Part shown: piece after piece, positions 47,470 through 62,060 of the stretch
Layout: each line of letters begins with the position of its first letter
Numbering within the stretch: the stretch's first letter is position 1
Source: Heterobilharzia americana
Lineage: Eukaryota > Platyhelminthes > Trematoda > Strigeidida > Schistosomatidae
Assembly: GCA_944470555.2 (NCBI GenBank)
Contig: OX104134.1
Location: forward strand, 69,930,678-69,994,677
Length of the DNA stretch: 64,000 bases
Direction: 5' to 3'
Made by a program: the position numbers and the translations under genes
The notes under the pieces: generated by a model
What the model was told of the DNA's origin: nothing
Seen by the model: the letters and a program-made list of their open reading frames with translations, nothing else
The model's database searches: none

Positions 47470-47530
47470 GCCATCCAGTAAATAATTCTGTATCACTGAG
47501 TGTAAAATCAAATAAGTAAATCTAATATAA
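47470..47530 (+). repeat. Short dispersed repeat R1, decayed copy
   Basis: 'tctgtatcactgagtgt' followed by 'aaatcaaataagtaaatct' parallels the copies at 4.83 and 53.51 kb. Confidence 0.4.
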
Positions 47531-49029
47531 GATCTATAATCACATCTAAATTTTGTTGTTAATTTCTTTTACGCTTAAAAGATAGTAAGACACCCTGATT
47601 CATTCTTACTTTATGGATCTTAAAGTTGCTTATTTGATTTATATGTTGATTAGAATATAACAGGTTTGAAAGAAATCCTTTAGAGTTGCACTTTTTTGAA
47701 GATGCGTTTTACTTCGAACATATCAAAAACCAGTGACCAATGAGAAGTGGGAAACACAACTAAGTGTTTCTTAGTTCACACAATGCCTGGTTCATATTCG
47801 GTAGCCTGCTATAAAAAATTTCCACCGAATGTATTATATCAGTTTGCTCCTTTTTAACTAGTTTTAGTCATTCAAATGACAACAAATCGTAGCATGTATT
47901 CTTTAGCATTTTCAAAATGTTTTTAGTTCATTATTTTTCAAGTTAACAATAAAATCAGTAGAAAATATCATGGTAGATGGGGATGAGTCCTTAAGCAGAC
48001 AACAATATGTGATCTAAACATTCCTGGACTAGTAAACTTGAACAGGAGATTTGGCTGTATGAACTACCACCGGCAAACTTATGGATACTTTCCTATTCCT
48101 CCTACTGCTTCTGCAAAAACTACTTACAGACTAGGCGTTAGCCTAATGACAGTTGATTGTTATATCTCATTTTCAGTAATCCTGTCATTATAAATGTTGT
48201 TTAAATGCTGTAATTATTTCATCCAAAAATATTGTACAAAGAGTAAATTATTTTGAGACGTTACATACTGAGAACCGCATACGGTATCAACAATATTGTA
48301 TGGAATAAAGCTACTATTATGATTATTCACTGATTTGATTCTGAGGTTCCTATTTCTGGGAATCAGTATATCAGTCTTAAACCACTGTGCTTGAGTTCAT
48401 TGGTTATCACTCTCAAGCTTTACATTAATTTCCAGGATCGAATAATCCTCTTTCTATTGATTGTAGGATGACAACAGAAAGAAAGATATGGAAGTGTAAT
48501 CGCTTATAGGAGTGATAAATATAAAAGCTGTAAGATTTTTGGAATTAGTAAACAGCAGGCTATAGACACTAGTTTTCAGCAGGACGTACCTCAAATTTTA
48601 AAGATACTTGGTAATTTGAACCCATTTCACTCAACACTAAAATTGGTTACCATCTGGTGAAGAGTTCATGTCTAAACGTTAACACATAATGGAAAAGAAG
48701 AAATACTCAAAAAATTACCGATGCAGAAGTTCGCAGCGCTCTGGATCTAATCCCACATGAAGGAAAGGCAATCGAAAGTGCGAAACACTTCCGTATTTAA
48801 AGAATATTCTTATACTGTTGCTATTGATACTTTTCAATTACCGTTGTTATACAGGGCTGAGTTACTCGACCTCTGTCGGCAGACAGGCTCCTATGCAGAT
48901 GCCCCACTACTCTCCCATATTCATGGCATTGTATTCATCCTGGTGAATGGCAGAGGAATCCACGACGCATATTTCGCTCTGTTTGGAACTCGTCAGCTAG
49001 ATGTACCTGCAACCCAATGAGTGATGTTA

Positions 49030-49235
49030 TTCCACAGAGACCCAAACCCACTAAGCCACTGAGACACAAGATCCACCCCTTAGAGCGGATAACTCCTTGA
49101 TGTTTTAAGCTATGGGTACTGAGTTCGAGTCTCAGTGGGAACAACATTTAATGGATGCAGATACATCCAGCTGACGGTTGAATCCCAAATAGGATTAAAC
49201 GGATGTCTTGGATTCCACTGCTGGGCACCAAATAA
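49030..49235 (+). repeat. Hammerhead SINE family 2 copy
   Basis: A tRNA-like head with A-box-like 'actaagccactgag' and B-box 'gagttcgagtctcag' is followed at 49160-49215 by CAG-CTGACGG, ATCCCAAATAGGAT (stem II with loop), TAAAC for GAAAC, then GGATGTCTTGGATTCCACTGC, the cleavage and stem I region. The best preserved tRNA head of family 2 in the window. Core mutations argue against activity. It lies antisense inside the homeobox gene intron. Confidence 0.7.
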
Positions 49236-50889
49236 ACTACAATTCAGCTTTAACTTTAGATTCTTCAGTTATTATTCTTTTAATATGCGTTTATGACAGA
49301 ATTCAGTTGTAAACTGTGAGTATTCCCATTTTATACATCCTCATAATTTTTTAGTTACCCACTGAGCATTTCGTTCCATTCTTTGAAACTTATTATTATT
49401 ACCAGTCAACTGAAGGTAAATACTAATCCTCTAGAGAAGAGTTTTGTTTCTTCGTTATGAAAATATTTTCACTATATCAGCTAAGCGTCAGAAAAAGCAC
49501 CAAATAAAACAAACAAATATATTTTCCTTAATTTTTGTTAGAAATATTGAAATCAAGAGAAATAAACGCACTGGGACTATTGTGAAGTGTTCTCAGTATG
49601 ATAATCGTCATACTTAATAATCACTTTACCTGACATTTATCCAGTTTGAAAAGACTATAGTCTATACAAAAAGTTATGTCATAATCTTGACGTGAATTTC
49701 AAACAAACAATTTTAAACTCAAAAACAAAAGAGTTGATTAATGACTTGTTCCTTCTTTTATAAATATTTACCATTATATTATGATTCGAATAATACTATT
49801 AACTCGTATGTAAAACAGAAGCGAAAGATATTTTAGTGTATTAGTTCGGCTGACCTTTTAATTATATGAAAATATACTTTCAAATGCACAGATTATTGCG
49901 TATTACAAGATAAAGGAAATGATGCGCATAGTTTTTTGATTGATATACAGGAAAATGAATTTAACAGTAACTTGATTTCTTTGGAGTGAATGAATTCACT
50001 TTGAAGATAACTGAAAGTCAGGTGAGCAGGACAGATGTTTTAATCTACTTTCAGACTTCTTAATACTGAATACAATCGACCTCTAGTGTAGCTGATCTCA
50101 GTACCCTTGTGTTTTTTATAGTGAGCGCGGGTATTTAGCGGTAAAGTCAAAGTTCTGTAGCAAAATTTTTCTAACCGGTCACTCATATCAGTCTTAAATT
50201 CCTTCATCTCACAAAATACAGCACAGGGAACAGAAGTCCTGTTAAGTATAGTTTTAATCGTACTTTAAGAGGAGAAATGTTGATTGTGGGACGATTGAAA
50301 GTTGTGTATCAATTTCAGATTTCAGCCTCATATTTTGCTTTTCAAAAGTTAGAGTTCTTCCCAAGAATTAGTCTGCTATAGCTAGTTTAGCAACATAACT
50401 AGGGGATTGGAATAATTTATGGTTCTCCCCTAGTCTTGGCTCACTTTTGAACTTCGGCGATTTTTCACTTCAAGACGGTGCAAATGAAATTATTTTATTA
50501 GATTAAGAAACAATCATCACATCATCTCTGTAAATCACTACTGATTGCATGAGTGGTTTTGAAACAGTAAACACTCCTCGACAATTGCTTAGTCCTAACA
50601 GCGTTAAATTATCAAACAAGTAACAGTATTTCAAAATATACGAAAGAAGAATTTAGACTAATAATGACTGTTCAGAACATAGATAAGAATGGGAATGTGT
50701 ATTTATTGGCTGCACCAAAGGAGACCAAACAACTTATATCTCTACTTTTCTACAAAGTTCGTCCAAATAGTTAGCAATTTTTGTGTCCTGATAATGGACT
50801 TAGTACAGATATGAATATTAACCAGGTTTCACCGCTAATAAATATAAAAAATGTATTAGTCGGTAAGAATTTGGAGGAGTATATACGAA

Positions 50890-51343
50890 AAGCTCAAGTC
50901 AGTGCTCTTGTATGGCTCAGAGACTTGGCGCGTCACGAAAGGTATTTCCAATAAACTACAGACATTCATCAACAACTGCTTACGCTCGCTGCTGAAGATC
51001 AGATGGCCAGAAAGAATAAGCAACAAGGAACTCTGGGAACGAACCAACCAAGAACCTATCACGCAACAAATATGCAGGAGGAAGTGGAGATGGATTGGCC
51101 ATGCACTGAGAAGGCCGACGGAGGACATCACGCGTCAGGCCAGTTCCTCGAGTGGAATCCCCATGGGAAGCGACGAGTTGGACGTCCGAGGGTGACATGG
51201 AGGAGGTCGTGCGAGGAGGAAATGAGAGGTTGTGGGCTGTCGTGGGACCAGGTTCAAAAGATCTCAGAGAACAGAGGTCACTGGAGGCGTGCTACTGAAG
51301 CCCTATGTTCCACTAGGAACCCAAGGGACTAATAATAATAAAA
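50890..51343 (+). mobile_element. RTE/SR2-type LINE, 3' fragment
   Basis: Plus strand, 5'-truncated. Translation gives VLLYGSETWRVTKG-like, KLQTFINNCLRSLLKIRWPE, RTNQEPITQQICRRKWRWIG, then in a second frame KRRVGRPRVTWRRSCEEEM and ATEALCSTRNPRD, then (AATAAT) tail ending near 51343. Same family as 11138-13596. One frame change only, so it is fairly young. It sits antisense in the homeobox gene intron. Confidence 0.85.
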
Positions 51344-52479
51344 TTGATTAAAGCTATGCTAGTTTTTTAATATTTTGTAACAAGCACCACATATATCAGA
51401 AGGCTGAAGTCTTTAAACTCACCCTAATTATCCCACAACATGCCAAATAAAGACTTGACGAAGTTTAGTGTGAGGGAACAACCCTAATTCCATTTAAGTA
51501 AACCAACCAGTTGATGAAAAGGAACAACAGTTAAAAGATCAGCAACTTTTGCGAATAATGAAAAATTAATACCACCTGAGTTTTATTGATACGACGGTCA
51601 GTACTTCTCAGGGCGGTATATTATGTAAACATGAGAACTGTCTGACTGTTTAAACCATTTCAGGTTACAATGCACAGTTATTCTCTAGTCGTCAATCCTG
51701 ACAATGAAACTTTCACGACGTAAAAGCGAAATCCAGATATTACTCGACAACTACTGTTTTTATTCTGAACTACATATCTCTGTTATCTTGAAAAGCTTGT
51801 TAAATTTAGTTCCCAATGCACACTAGACAACATTTACGATTAAATACGGCGCACTTAAGTATTTGGTTTTCATTTTAAAAAGACCAGGGTTATCTGTAAA
51901 CAATCATCCTTTTTTATCATTGGTTTCAAGAACTAGTATATTTAAAATAATTTTAAGTCTGTATCCATCACTAAACTTAATTTTGCAACTATCAATATTT
52001 TTCTTAAAACTTTATTTCACGGCCAAATTCACCATTCAATAGACATTAAAATGATAAAATGAACAACCACAAGTGTATATTACTAAATGATATAATAATA
52101 TATTTTCTTCTTGTTTGGCTGATTTCTCTTTTAACTTGCTTTCCGCCACGCGCATACTTTTACTACTTATGGTCTCATTATTGTTAGTAGTAACAGTATC
52201 AGTAAGCATATTTAAAAGGTGAATATGACGTTTATGACTATTTGAGTTTGTGTGTAAAAATTATTTATGCACTGAGTGTTTTATAGCTGTCTACCTTATG
52301 CTTTACTTTACTTCTTGTTCATAAAAACTAAGCCTAATTTAAAGTCTGGAAATTTCACTGGTGACGCGACAGTTTAAAAACAGTTTTAACTTACTATCTG
52401 AGGTGAATTTTATTGGTTATTTCAAGATTTAAAGTAATAGTAATTATTTCAAGTTTTTGGTGATCAAAGGGTGACTATC

Positions 52480-52640
52480 ATGACTCACTAGCGTGGTGTA
52501 TAACACCCTCTTGTTCGCAACGTAGGGGCTGGGTTTGTCTCAGTGGAAACAGTGCCACTTATTCAGCTGATGAGTCCCAAATATGAGGAAACACTTGTCC
52601 CAGATTCTACTGCTAGCCACTGTCTATCATCACTTTCAGC
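52480..52640 (+). repeat. Hammerhead SINE family 2 copy with intact CTGATGAG core
   Basis: B-box-like 'gggtttgtctcagtgg', then CAGCTGATGAGTCCCAAAT at 52564-52582, GAGGAAAC, then ACTTGTCCCAGATTCTACTGC and 'tagccactgtctatcatc'. The CTGATGA and GAAA boxes and the GTC cleavage triplet are all intact; the weak point is stem II, where the second arm has drifted (TGAG instead of GGAC). It is the least damaged family 2 ribozyme here. Confidence 0.7.
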
Positions 52641-53504
52641 ATCATTCCGGTTTCTGCTTTGCATATTGGCATTTATGTGCCATTTTCTTGTGCAATTTGT
52701 AACTACTTTTTGTTACACAGTTTCTATTTTTACTAAAGTTGAATTATCTCATCTATGTGCAAACCTAAGCATTTCATAGCACCTGAGAGATAGTGGTAAT
52801 AGTTCTATGACTTACTTAGCTTCTGAGTATTTTCATGTAATACTAGTTAGGAAAATATACAAAACGAAAAGATATCAGAAATCTAATCCAACGCGTTACA
52901 ACCATTTTTGGTAGGCTGTTACGCGCTGTTGGTGTTATCTCAGATTGACAAGTTATGTTACAAATTCATCAATTATCGTATTCACAGTAAAAGGTCAACT
53001 TACTAAGCCTTTAGGCAAGTTAACCTGTTTTCAAACTGACATATAAAATAACATCAAATCAAACTTCTCATTCACCTAAACACTGAATACACAGAAGCTC
53101 ATTGATTCGTATTTATAAGTTTCCCATCGAAGCTTGACAGGATAGATTATTATAATTATTATATATTATTTGTAATTCTCAGAACAATGACAACAAGAGA
53201 GATAATTGTAAAAATCAAAGAAATGAATAGAAATAAGTGGAAGCTAATTTTTGAATCTTAGAAGACAATGATTTATTTTTAATAAAGTAGTTGATAGACC
53301 TTATCACGTGAAACATGTTATAGGAATAGAAATTGATACAAACCAAACAAACATGTTTGGGACTAACGCGAATAAAGTTTTCTATGTGTAAAATGATAAC
53401 TATTTAAATGAGCAAAAGCCAAGTATTTTGTAAGTGTAAAACTTCGGCACTATTGTAGAATGCAACTTAATATTAGATTTGTTTATTTGGTATAGTACAT
53501 AGCC

Positions 53505-53570
53505 ACCAAATAAATAATATTATATCGCTGTGCGCTATATCAAATAAACAATCTAACATGGGAACAAGTA
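53505..53570 (+). repeat. Short dispersed repeat R1, copy
   Basis: 'atatcgctgtgcgctatatc' then 'aaataaacaatctaacatgg', nearly the same as 4.83 kb. Confidence 0.5.
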
Positions 53571-55082
53571 TTTTAGTTTGGTTGCAGTTTAATATCCCAC
53601 AGGTATGGCACATTTTATAGTCATATTTATTTCATGAAAATCCACCTATGATAATATGTTACAAGGATATCGTCCGTAAAACACTCAAAAGAGTTCCTTA
53701 AAAGTCTTAGAAAAATTTCTAGTCAATGGAATTTCCTTCTCACCATCTGTGTGATTTCTAAATCACTTAATAACCTTTGAAAATCTGTAACAGACATTAA
53801 GAATATAGTCAGATTTTCGTGAGTAAGAAGAATTAACTTATGGCCTATGTTCACATTTTTCGCATTCACTTCGAATTTAAGATCATCCCCAAAAACTAGA
53901 GAAACTGAGTACAAATTCTGTAGAAGTAGAAGAGAAGTCACCCTAGAAGAAGTAACAACAGTAACCGTTTTTGCAAGTCACCGAATTTCTTAGCAATTAT
54001 TCAAATAGTGCTTACGTATGCTTATTTGAAGATTGTAGAAGAACTGGATTTTTTCAACTGGTCGGAAATGAATTTTGTGCGTAGATAACTATTCATAAAT
54101 AGTTCTAAGACACCTTAGATATAGTTAATGCCCCTTTCGGTAGGTATTTCCAAGTGTAATATGAAATCAAGCATGACTACACCGATCTATTCATTTTGAT
54201 GCAAAGTAGTACCTTCCCATCATAATGAATGGGTCAGTTTTCTTTCGACCGGTGTTAACTAGCATTTAATTTTCCCTCTTGATTTACCTTTCTATGTTTA
54301 ATGTCTTAACCTACTAACTGGCTGCTCAAATCAATGAATTTCTTGTTGATCTATACGAGATGTATAGAATCAGCTGTATAAATCAAATGCACAGCCTCTT
54401 TTATTCTCCTTTCTTTCACCTATTAAGAAGTCGTTCAATTTAGTTTAGACTTTCTCAAATGAATTATTTTACAACCCATTGTCAACATTTGTCGCTGTTT
54501 TTACTGGGATCGAGTACCTCCTACCTCAATGAAATTTAGATATATGCAACCTTCTGGTTCTTCATTTCTTACCAAAGGCTAATTGAAGTCAAGAAGTAGT
54601 GAGAGAACATATCTTTTGATTTATAACTCTTTAGTGGGGTGAATACATACATCTTATAAAAGTCATCGTAGGGATATTCACTTAATTATACTGAATGAAG
54701 TGAAGACTCTAAGTGATATTCCACCGATAGAAGTCATTCAAAAAATTTCATTATCTTAAAGATCTCAGGTACTGGAGTACAGTAAAAAAAAGTAGCTGAT
54801 TATTTAAGTCGATTTTACACGATAATTAAGAGTAAATCACTTTTAGAAGTGTTTGTACCAATGATTCTATTCTTTATGGAATCTCAGATTTTATTATAAA
54901 AAGGTGAAGTTAAAAACATTTGAATGTTTTGAACTTGTTTGTTACAGAACTTGGATCTGATGTGAGATAATGAAAAGCGTGTAAGATACCTACAATAACT
55001 CATACCAGTGCAGAGGATAATCGTTAATATAACCCAAGCAAACAAGTAATTCCTCACTGATGTTCGAAAAACCCTACCTCGG

Positions 55083-55130
55083 GTTTAGGTTAGTATTCAT
55101 CACGAACTGACATCAGTTGTTGAACTAACT
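55083..55130 (-). repeat. Hammerhead SINE family 1, minus tail fragment
   Basis: 'ggttagtattcatcacgaac' followed by 'tgacatcagttg' is the reverse complement of the family 1 3' tail. It abuts the head of the plus copy that follows, so this locus too has the inverted arrangement, though the minus partner is mostly missing. Confidence 0.6.
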
Positions 55131-55455
55131 TGAAGGTGAAGACAGTTACTCAACGATGGTATTGAATAGAAGTCAAGCAAAATCATGAACTTGAAGAAGT
55201 GTGGAAATATGAATCACTAAGTCTTGACTCTAACTCTGTGGTAATGTAATGGCTGTGGAACCCAAAGGTCTTGGATTCGAGAGGTCACTGGTGCGCAATG
55301 TTGAGAAGTTCCATCCTAGGAGAAAACGGTGGACACTAGGACGGCAAGCTGTCCAGTGCTCCCAGGTTTTCAATGGTTATCCAACTGATGTTATTTCGTT
55401 ATGAATACCAACCGGAAATTAATAAATTAACCCCCACAAACCTCCAAATTGACTT
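55131..55455 (+). repeat. Hammerhead SINE family 1, long plus copy
   Basis: The most complete family 1 body: head 'gacagttactcaacgatgg', tRNA-like section, B-box-like 'ttggattcgagaggtc', a hammerhead region at about 55295-55365 with an inserted or duplicated 'ggtggacactaggacgg', then 'agctgtccagtgctcccagg', tail 'gttatgaataccaacc' and the terminal 'cccccacaaacctccaaatt'. Core boxes are mutated (TTGAGAA, AAAAC). Confidence 0.7.
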
Positions 55456-55563
55456 GCTTAGAATTATGGCTGTACTATCAGTTGATAAACTTCCCCAGAG
55501 AACATCAGTATGAATGTTACTAAAGCCTGATAAGAGCACTTGTGATAAATTAACTGGAGATTA

Positions 55564-56502
<939 letters not shown>

Positions 56503-59393
56503 TCACATATTTTTTTGTGTAATATTTTAAACAAGAATACTTTATGCGCTTACCCTTTTATTTGTGGGAAATATTTACACAAAACGCTAGTCCTAACAAA
56601 TTTTGCTTAAAAACGGTCAACATTTTGTTCCATGCTAGGTGAACAAAAACCGGATTTACACCGAATTTTAAAATGGGCAACCTTTGAACCATACAAACCA
56701 ACTTGATTAGGGTCAAGAGTTGTTCAATAGTCATGCTTCATGACAAGACTAGTTGATCCATAATGTGCATTTCCCAGGAAGGTTAGTGGTATTACAGTAA
56801 TGGATAGCTTTCTCAGTGAAACATTTATATTAAATTTGTATGACCTACAACGAAGAATGTAATTAGGGCCGAATTCTTAAGAGATCCTTGGATTTGGTTG
56901 ATAAGTTCGGAAGATTTCGAAAAACGAAGCTAAAAGACGCTTTTCTTGGTTTATAGTGATCTAATTTCAACAGTTATAGCTATATGCACTTTTTCCATAG
57001 TAGGATATTATAGATACGGTTGCACCAATGAATCTAAACTGACAGTCAGCAAAATAATCATAAAGGGGTATGGTAGAGGTAGATACGTGAACTGTCGACG
57101 TTTATATTGCAGAAAAACCCCTATAAAATGAATAAGCAATTTAAAAATACAACCGCATCAGACAGTTCTTTTTAACATTTATTACAGTTGAGCCCATTCT
57201 TAGCTATCTAGATGTGACACCAACCAAATCTCCTGGTAGAAACTACTCAAGAAAAATCGAATACTGCAACTTTTGATAAAAAAATATTATAAACTGACGA
57301 AATGTAGTACTCAATGGCCGGAGAGGAGAAGAACTATTGACGGTAGTCAGATTTTTCTAGGAAACTATATTGACACCAGAGATGAGTAGTTCAACTGCTA
57401 CATGGATCGTACAATTCGTAAATAATTTGGAAAATGTCATGCTATATATACTGTTGCATGGAAAGCAGTTCATCAGAGTCAGTGTCTAAATTTCTGGACA
57501 GTATGAGGTGAGTTTATCTTGAGATACTGTTAATGAATTGATCTTCAAAGCAATGGAGCTGTAGTCATCTCGTTCATTTTTTATATCACATTCAGCGTAA
57601 TCTGGTCTGTACATACTAACTTCATAAGGAATAAGATTTCTTTTGAAGTCCGTGACATCAAACCACTATCATCCTCATTCCGAGCTGCAAACCTCCTCTA
57701 TAATTTCAAAGAAAATTTCTTGAGTAAATTTTGAAGTATTGTTAGTATTAAGAGGAACGCTTTTACTCAAGTTGTTCTGAATAAAGCATCATACAACTTA
57801 GTTATAAGAAATAACTAGAGTTGAATATTGTTATGGCACAGAAAAAAATTCATAACTGTTATCTCATGTACCTAGCTTAAGTTCGCTAATTGAGTTTGCC
57901 GTAATTTTAGTTTCCGCAGAGATTTTTTGTTCGAGTAGATTCGTTAAACTGGAATGTAAAGCGAAAATCTGAGCACAAAATGCGCATCAGAAATAACCAT
58001 AAAATGTTACACCAAAAGAAAATAATATGTAGATACCAAATTGTTTGAAACAGATTAGACGAGTCTAAATGTGATGAAGTGTCATTATTCTGCCAGTTAT
58101 TTCAACAGCTGAATAATCAGTATTTGCCAGCTTAAGAGTACAGTGTCCTCCAAAGCTTGGGTATGAAACTGAGATCCAGAAAACCAAACAAATACATATA
58201 CTAATAATATTCTACTCGGTAACTATTCCTATAGATACAGATGAGTTGTACCTACTGATATTTAGCTACAGAACCTATTGAGATATTTGTGTATTCAGTT
58301 TATTTGTGTCAGTCAAATATCAAGTGTACTGATTTCAAGCCGAATGATGATGTACCGCATAAATTATTAAAAATCGTGTCATTTTAAAATTCTTATTACT
58401 TTAATCTCTATATTTTCAATTAGTTGACTAAAATTATCAGAAATATTTTAGTAAATGAAGTTCAAACACTTAGTTGAAATAGTTTCCAAATAACACGAGT
58501 GAATATTAGCTCAAAACCCATTATTACTGAGTAGCACTTTTCGTAAAAACCTTTGTTAACTACTCTTTGTCAGCATTCTGTATCAAGCAAACGGTTCTAG
58601 TGTCGAAGCCACTTCAGTATCTTCATAAACTCTTTGGAAAATTCTTTCGCATATTACTGGTATTATTCTGTGATTAAAGATAAAATACCTTTTTCGCAGA
58701 TCTCAGAACGCATGTCACACGTTCATTAGGCTTCCTATGATTTGTCACTTTCATGTTGTTTCTCTACAAAGTGTAGGAAAGTAGATTATTTCACGTATTC
58801 ATACTGGCTATCATGACACAATAGAGGAAGATAGGGCGTTGACATATTGTACTGAGACATTGTCGCTGAAGTACAGATTTTGTAACACTATGCGTAATAA
58901 TCAAGTTAAGTAAACGGTGTATTTTAACATTTCACCGATTGTCCATTAAAAGTAGTTTATTGTTCATTCCAGTGGTTCTTATGTTAAAAAATTGTTTGAC
59001 TGATTTTCAATAGTTAACTAGCCGATATCATTTCCTGTTGGAAATGCTTGTGGAAACAACATACCATTGATACACCTCAGTTTGATAACAAGAATTTCAT
59101 TAGCTCATCAATCAGCCACTGACAGAAAGGATTTACTATGTATATGATGGGTTTATTATCACTTATGATAAATGTCTACATCATCAACAACTGAAGTGAC
59201 AAAATTCTTGTTCGTTTGGCTGTGCCTACCACTATCTTTATTGCGGCTACATGTGTGACCAAAATTTTTTAGCGAACTAGCTACAAATGTGTCGTGGAAT
59301 ACCGCTTCAGCCGTGTCTCGTTCATACAAAGAAAAAAATAGGGAAAAAGACGGAAATACGTCCTACAGCTATGAGTGATAAAACGGTATCCAC

Positions 59394-59394
<1 letters not shown>

Positions 59395-59449
<55 letters not shown>
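59395..59449. repeat. (TA)n microsatellite
   Basis: About 27 uninterrupted TA units. Confidence 0.95.
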
Positions 59450-59452
<3 letters not shown>

Positions 59453-60234
59453 CAGTTTAAGTTTAAACATGTTATTATGGTGTTTCAGATAATCACATAT
59501 AACATAAATGTAATGGGAGTTAAAATGAAAAAAGATTAAAATATTCTGAATGGCAGTAACACCGCAGTCTAAGATTACTGATTAGAATTGCTAAACTGTA
59601 AATCGAAATAAGATTACTCAGAAATGATTATACTTACCAACAAATTGTCAGCGAAATGAGATTCCCCTTTTTTACTTGTTGTTTTTCTTTTCTTGATCTC
59701 TATCTTTCTTCCTGGCTTTGTCAAATAATGATTAAGGGAGGATAAAGGAAAATCCTTTTAGTCCTTGAGATTTCTTTTTCTGCTTTCCTTTCGAATGGAA
59801 GATTGATAACAGGTGCCGAAGATCACGTACAACGAAAGCAAAGAAGCAAGCGTGAGAGAGAGATGGATAAAATGAAAGATGGGATAAGTATGTGTATGAG
59901 TGATCTCAAAAGAAAGCAGCTTAATTCATGTAAAGCCGTTGTGTTTATGTCAAGGAAAAAAGTAATAGGTTGAATGAAGCTTTAATAAATCTGCTGCATT
60001 CTGACGACACTGAAATTTGATTTCTGCAAATCCTTGGATTTTAAATTGGCTTAATTAGACTAGTAATCAAAAATCAAACTAATCGTACAATGTATTCGAA
60101 TAAGTATGTCAACTTCTAAGCCCGTGCTTAACAGACAGTGGATTCTGAGGATTGAAGCTGCCTAATCCATATTTAAGTAGACAAACCTAGGTTGTGATTG
60201 AGTTTTAAAACTGAAGTGTCTGTTTGACGCTCTG

Positions 60235-60254
60235 TTTCTCTCTCTCTCTCTCTC
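60235..60254. repeat. (TC)n microsatellite
   Basis: Short pyrimidine run of about ten TC units. Confidence 0.85.
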
Positions 60255-61289
60255 GTTCTTCTGAATCTTTTAATTCTATCCATCTTTTTTCCTGTTACAC
60301 ACGTAACTGGACTTCATTTCACCCCCTTCCCTTCAGGATTTACTTCATTTTACTAACAAGAAGAATGATTGGAAATTTCTGAATCATTATTGGGATAAGA
60401 TATGTGTAACGAAATTCGGGTAAGAAAAAAAGGGGCACCAAGTCATCATATGTTTCCCACGCAAACACCTTTTTCCTCTCCTTAAATCCTAAATCCTTTA
60501 AACCACTAAACTTCAAGAATTCTCATTTCAGATAGATTAGGAAAGAGCATAATAATGCAAAACATAAATTCACTTCGGTTGTCGGCCGTTTGGATTTAAG
60601 ACAAGCCGACAGATCCGTAAAACAGCATACAGCGCATACAAACAAATATTGTATCACATACACTGTCAACTGAAAACCATTAGAATAAATCTTTCACGTT
60701 GGATAACGAAACCTGTGTCAGAGATTCTGGGGCAGATAAAATCAGATGAATAAAGCTTAACCAATCAAGTATTAGTCCAGCAAATTTGATAAAAAGGTGA
60801 AGGGTGAGAAAAATTAACGGAGACATTAGTTCTGTCTTTTAAAGAGAATAAGTACTTTTCTAAATTTTTGAAATTGAAACTCATGACAATTACTGCCTTG
60901 ACATAGAATAATTAGCAAATGTCTCTAGTCAATAGTATTGCTAAGTGAGACACTTGCAAATCTCATTATTGTTGGTAAATTATAGAAGTAGAAGAATGAC
61001 GGATGCCACTAATTTTACTAAATTAGTAATAGGAAATATTTGATTTAATGGTTTAGGATGAAAGAGCTTATGAAATTGTCAGATGAATAATAACAGCTTC
61101 AATTTTATTCACTGCTGTGGTTCTATGTTGAGCCATCAAATCCTCTCTTTTTATTCATTATATTCAGCAGCGGTTGCCTGGGGAATAAGGTACACGTACT
61201 TAGACATACATAAGACTCGGCAGATGGATACTGGAGATTTTCTACAATATCGAAACATTCCATGCTAATAAATAAACGGTTGTCAGTGT

Positions 61290-61400
61290 TTGTGTTCCCT
61301 TGTACTGTTGTTCTCACTTGGACAACAGAAGTCATGCACTTCAAACGCTGCAACGTCGTTCCTTAGGCTACTGCTAGCCACTGCCCATCATTAATAATAA
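61290..61400 (+). repeat. SINE family 2 remnant
   Basis: Ends in 'ctactgctagccactgccc' and 'atcattaataa', the same 3' end as the family 2 copy at 52.6 kb, with a very decayed ribozyme region before it ('acgctgcaacgtcgttcc'). Confidence 0.45.
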
Positions 61401-61899
61401 CCGTTACATGTAACTATGATAGGTGTCAGTTATGATTACAGCTTGATATTTCTCATTGTTGATTAACAGGACTGAATTGATGCTTGTACAAATACTTCGA
61501 AATAGTCAACATTTTGTTTTAAGTTATACTCACCGAGCTTAAATTAGCAAAAATGAAAGATCAATTCGGGCCAAAAATTAAATGCTAGAGAGACTAAACT
61601 CAACTAATTTCTTTCTCCTCTAACCCATACTAATCGAATCAAACTAGTCAGTTATATGTCGAAAATATAGACATACAGAACTTATCGTTTTTCCCACCAG
61701 TTGGCTTATTATTAAAGATCGTGGTGCTGTTTAGTTATTCAGTTTATAAGCCTATTTATAAGTTTACGCTTTGTGACAGAATAAAACTTTATATTAAGAA
61801 ATGCTCATAGCTTTATACTGTGATTAGTTCCAGGAGGGAAACCGATTTCATTGTATCGACACCTGAATGTCAACTAATTTCCATCGACCATTTTGCTAT

Positions 61900-62060
61900 G
61901 TGGCCCCCAAGCTAAAAGACACACAATCACGATACCTTTCAGTGGATGTCATCTGACTGCAGGAAAGCTACAGGAAGTCCTAACTGAACTGGGTTTCGTG
62001 CCTGTTGGCACTCATCAGTAAGGTACATCTACAACATTGAGTAAAACCGAAACTTTCTGT
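61900..62060 (-). repeat. SINE family 3 with well-preserved hammerhead core, minus copy
   Basis: On the minus strand: CTGATGA (62018-62012), stem II GTGCC-AACA-GGCAC (62011-61998, five perfect pairs), GAAA (61997-61994), then ACCCAGTTC and AGGACTTCC. This is a complete consensus hammerhead core. The following short stem III would be ACC-CA-GTT with one mismatch before the presumed cleavage C; relatives read AGGTC there. Stem I pairing is weak or not evident. It is the best core in the window, but activity is uncertain because of stems I and III. Confidence 0.65.

Noticed and set aside
57000..61000. An upstream exon of the Pitx-class gene
   Set aside because: Several AG/GT pairs exist in AT-rich DNA, but none encloses a convincing coding or conserved leader sequence.
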